Shown piece by piece: positions 60,314-62,642 of a DNA stretch of 62,642 bases. Within the stretch, counting starts at the first letter, position 1. Each line of letters starts with the position of its first letter. A program made the translations under genes and the position numbers. The notes under the pieces were generated by a model, which did no database searches, was not told where the DNA came from, and saw nothing but the letters and a program-made list of their open reading frames with translations. The stretch is from Nitrospira sp. bin75 (GTDB lineage: Bacteria; Nitrospirota; Nitrospiria; Nitrospirales; UBA8639), in NCBI GenBank assembly GCA_002238765.1, contig MPMZ01000011.1, positions 1-62,642 of the forward strand. The letters are read 5' to 3'.

Positions 60314-62146
60314 TTGACTACGGCACGAGCTGGAATCCCTCCTGCTACCCTTCAACAGATCCGTGACTCCGTTGACATCGTGGATGTGGTGTCCCGCTAT
60401 GTCACGTTGTCGAAGACGGGACAAAACCTTCGTGGGCTTTGCCCGTTCCACCAGGAAAAAACGCCGTCGTTTACCGTGACCCCCGCGCGCCAAATGTTTT
60501 ACTGCTTTGGGTGTGGAGTGGGGGGAGATATCTTCACGTTCCTGATGCGGAAAGAAGGGTTGGAATTCCTGGAGACGGTGAAAGACCTTGCCGAACGGGC
60601 GGGCATTCCTCTTCCCCGGAACGCGTCACAGGGCTTGACGCCATCACAAACGGGTCAACGAAAAAGGTTGGAAGGCCTCCATGCATTGGCCGATACGTGG
60701 TTTCAGCAAAATCTGCATGACCCGTCCAAAGGCCGGCCGGCTTTGGCTTACCTGACCGGTCGAGGTCTTGAATTGGAGACCCTGAAAGAGTTCGGCATGG
60801 GGTATGCGCCGCCATCGTGGGATGGGCTCACCAACCATTTGACCAGACAGGGAGCGACCCCATCAGATCTGGAAGCTTCGGGTCTGGTGGCGGTAAAAGA
60901 TGCTCAGGGTCGCTCGAAGCCTGCGAGATTTTATGACCGGTTTCGCGGCCGGGTCATGCTCCCGATCCATGACCTTCGCGCGAACGTGATTGCCTTCGGC
61001 GGCCGCGTGTTCGAAGAAGGCACCCCCAAGTATCTTAATTCTCCGGATACCGCGCTCTTTCAGAAGGGTCGTGTGTTGTATGCATTGCACAAGGCGCGTG
61101 AGACGAACCCTCATCTGGACTCTCTGATGCTCGTCGAAGGCTACTTCGACGTGTTGGCGATGCATCAGGCGGGTATTCGTCAGGTTGCCGCGCCCTTGGG
61201 AACCGCACTCACGCCCGAGCATGCCGTGTTGCTCCGTCGATTCGCCAACACCGTGGTGCTGATCTTTGACGGCGATGCGGCGGGGACAGGTGCAGTCTTG
61301 CGCGCGCTGGACGTGTTTCGTGATAGTGGGGTGACGGTCAAAGTCGTCGTCATGCCTCCGGGGCATGACCCTGATTCATACGTGCGGGCTCATGGGGCGG
61401 AGCGTTTTCTGGCGTTGCGGGACCGGGCCCTGACGTTGTTGGAGTTCGCCGTGGCCCAACGTCTGGAAGGGGCCACGCACGCGACGATTGAAGAACGTAC
61501 CCGGCGAGTCGACGACATACTCGGCATCCTGGCCAAAGTCTCAAACCCTATTGAAAAGAACGAACAGGTCCAGCGTGTCGCCGAGCGACTGGGTGTCAGG
61601 CCACAGCTGCTTCTCGATCGCTATTCTGCGGTGCTCGGCCGTCGTCAAGACGTGGCCCGGCGTCGCGGGAACTCGATGCCCGCCGGCAATCGACGTAGCG
61701 AAAAACGGGAATTTCGAGAAGAACGCGACATCGTCTCGTTCATGGTGCAGGGGAGTTTTCATGCGGAACAGCTTAAGGGTCTGCGGCCTGAGGATTTTCG
61801 ATCGCCCCTCTATCGCCGGCTTGTCGAGATCGGGCTGCGACATCTCGATACGGAAGGCGGTCTTGATGTGTCGGGGTTTATCGCTGAAACCGGGCTGGAT
61901 GAAACGTGTCGCGATTCGGTTGCGGAGTTGGCGGTGTCCGGGACCCATTTTGAGGATCGGGATGAGTATATTCAGGGTTGTTTGAGAGCGTTGGAACAAC
62001 GAAACTTGAGAACCCGTCTTGATGAATTGATTGCTCAGCTTCGAATCGCTGAGCGAGAGCAACGAACGGATGACGCGGATTCTCTGAATTCCCAAATCGA
62101 AACGTTGCGTGGAAGAAAAGCCGGGTTAGCCTCCTCCACTTCATGA
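60314..62146 (+). CDS. dnaG: DNA primase
   Basis: A 610-residue primase starting at TTG. Zinc finger: LCPFHQEKTPSFTVTP and MFYCFGCGVGGDIFTFLM. Toprim domain: MLVEGYFDVLAMHQAGI and LIFDGDAAGTGAVLRALDVF. The C-terminal helicase-binding part (about 460-610) is present but weakly conserved. It precedes rpoD in the common dnaG-rpoD unit. Confidence 0.96.
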   Translation: MTTARAGIPPATLQQIRDSVDIVDVVSRYVTLSKTGQNLRGLCPFHQEKTPSFTVTPARQMFYCFGCGVGGDIFTFLMRKEGLEFLETVKDLAERAGIPLPRNASQGLTPSQTGQRKRLEGLHALADTWFQQNLHDPSKGRPALAYLTGRGLELETLKEFGMGYAPPSWDGLTNHLTRQGATPSDLEASGLVAVKDAQGRSKPARFYDRFRGRVMLPIHDLRANVIAFGGRVFEEGTPKYLNSPDTALFQKGRVLYALHKARETNPHLDSLMLVEGYFDVLAMHQAGIRQVAAPLGTALTPEHAVLLRRFANTVVLIFDGDAAGTGAVLRALDVFRDSGVTVKVVVMPPGHDPDSYVRAHGAERFLALRDRALTLLEFAVAQRLEGATHATIEERTRRVDDILGILAKVSNPIEKNEQVQRVAERLGVRPQLLLDRYSAVLGRRQDVARRRGNSMPAGNRRSEKREFREERDIVSFMVQGSFHAEQLKGLRPEDFRSPLYRRLVEIGLRHLDTEGGLDVSGFIAETGLDETCRDSVAELAVSGTHFEDRDEYIQGCLRALEQRNLRTRLDELIAQLRIAEREQRTDDADSLNSQIETLRGRKAGLASSTS

Positions 62147-62158
62147 TAAGGGCCCTTT

Positions 62159-62642
62159 ATGGCAAAGACGATCGCCTCCAAGTCACGGAAAGAAGCGTTG
62201 GTATTTGAGAAAAAGAACGAACGGGGGAAGAAGGGACGTTCATCATCCGCAACGGTTCGTCCCTCTGAAGTCCAACCCCGGAAGCTGCCCGAACCCGTCG
62301 GGAGCCCTGTTCCCGGACGCAGGGCGGCACAGTCTCAATCTCGTCTCGAAGCGCCGATTGAGCCGGAGTCCGTTTCCGACAAGACTGAGGAACAGGAAGA
62401 TGTGCTGGAAAAGAACGCCCCGGAAATTGATCTCACCCCCGGTGATTTGAGTCGAACGGATGATCCCGTTCGTCTGTATTTGCGAGAGATGGGGAGCGTC
62501 TCGTTGCTGAGCCGCGAAGGGGAGATCGAGTTGGCGAAGAAGATCGAAGAAGGCAAGGAAGAGATGACGCGGGCGATAGCGGGGATGCCGATGACGCTGC
62601 AGACGCTGGACGGGCTCCGGGGCCGGCTGAAGAAGCGGGAAG
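62159..62642 (+). CDS. rpoD: RNA polymerase sigma factor RpoD, 5' part (cut by window end)
   Basis: The frame from the ATG at 62159 is open to the window end (about 161 codons). A basic, disordered first part (KKNERGKKGRSSSATVRP) is followed by the sigma-70 region 1.2 signature DDPVRLYLREMGSVSLLSRE with GEIELAKKIEEGKEEM. AAGGGCCCTTT precedes the ATG. It is 12 bp after the dnaG stop. Confidence 0.95.
   Translation, partial: MAKTIASKSRKEALVFEKKNERGKKGRSSSATVRPSEVQPRKLPEPVGSPVPGRRAAQSQSRLEAPIEPESVSDKTEEQEDVLEKNAPEIDLTPGDLSRTDDPVRLYLREMGSVSLLSREGEIELAKKIEEGKEEMTRAIAGMPMTLQTLDGLRGRLKKRE

Noticed and set aside
1-62642. CRISPR array, tRNA or rRNA genes
   Set aside because: Repeats found are spread singly between genes, without regular spacers; no cloverleaf or rRNA core was seen.

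Overview
This window is about 62.6 kb of a bacterial chromosome. The best guess is the phylum Nitrospirota, close to Nitrospira. The reasons are the G+C-rich coding style, an alginate-export-type porin, the block rho-rpmE-prfA-prmC-murA-hisGDBH-(lipoprotein)-hisAF-hisIE-dnaG-rpoD, and many short hairpin repeats between genes. This assignment is an inference from gene content; no rRNA or tRNA gene was seen in the window.

Layout. Positions 1-3.2 kb hold the 3' end of an insertion sequence, a DGQHR-domain gene that the IS appears to have truncated, an overlapping adenine methyltransferase gene, and a decayed antisense remnant. Positions 3.3-6.6 kb hold small housekeeping or unknown genes and an IS1595-type transposase remnant. 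Positions 6.9-13.7 kb are core genes: mutM, phoH, ybeY, ftsY, an M1-type peptidase and a TolB-like propeller. Positions 14.0-18.5 kb form an accessory island: AlbA_2/ATPase, ParA-like ATPase, and a NERD-like nuclease gene split by an in-frame stop. Positions 19.0-23.7 kb carry lipid and envelope glycosylation genes (PAP2 phosphatase, ArnT-like transferase, LAB_N protein, frameshifted GT2 gene), with a HigBA module inside. Positions 24.2-30.4 kb carry a ParE-type module, a methyltransferase, two TatA/B proteins and a porin closed by a strong terminator. Positions 30.8-44 kb are a second accessory region: two decayed copies of one small gene, a DUF2235 hydrolase with a membrane protein that may carry a LecA-like domain, TacAT, a lipoprotein with a caspase-like fold lacking both catalytic residues, HicBA, yajQ, and a lower-G+C pair (TrlF-family PHP/SMC-like ATPase plus a second AlbA_2/ATPase). 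Positions 44-48 kb hold cstA and small genes. From 48.8 kb to the end are the core translation, cell-wall, histidine, primase and sigma-factor genes.

How the parts fit. The right third is a dense cluster with many 0-20 bp overlaps: translation termination (rho, L31, RF1, PrmC), MurA, then nearly all histidine synthesis genes, then dnaG and rpoD. HisG is the short form, but no hisZ is present here. The left two thirds mix core genes with four toxin-antitoxin modules and three candidate defence loci.

The strongest new observation concerns the short repeats. A 23-24 bp element beginning CCTTCGAC and ending CAGGC occurs six times. In three places the same window contains both an occupied and an empty version of the surrounding sequence, so the exact edges of the insertion can be read. 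Other repeat families (9-bp-stem hairpins centred on TGT, GGGAGAGG-type hairpins, TCCCGA/TCGGGA hairpins) fill most intergenic space, sometimes nested in each other, and two copies sit directly in front of the ftsY and prfA start codons.
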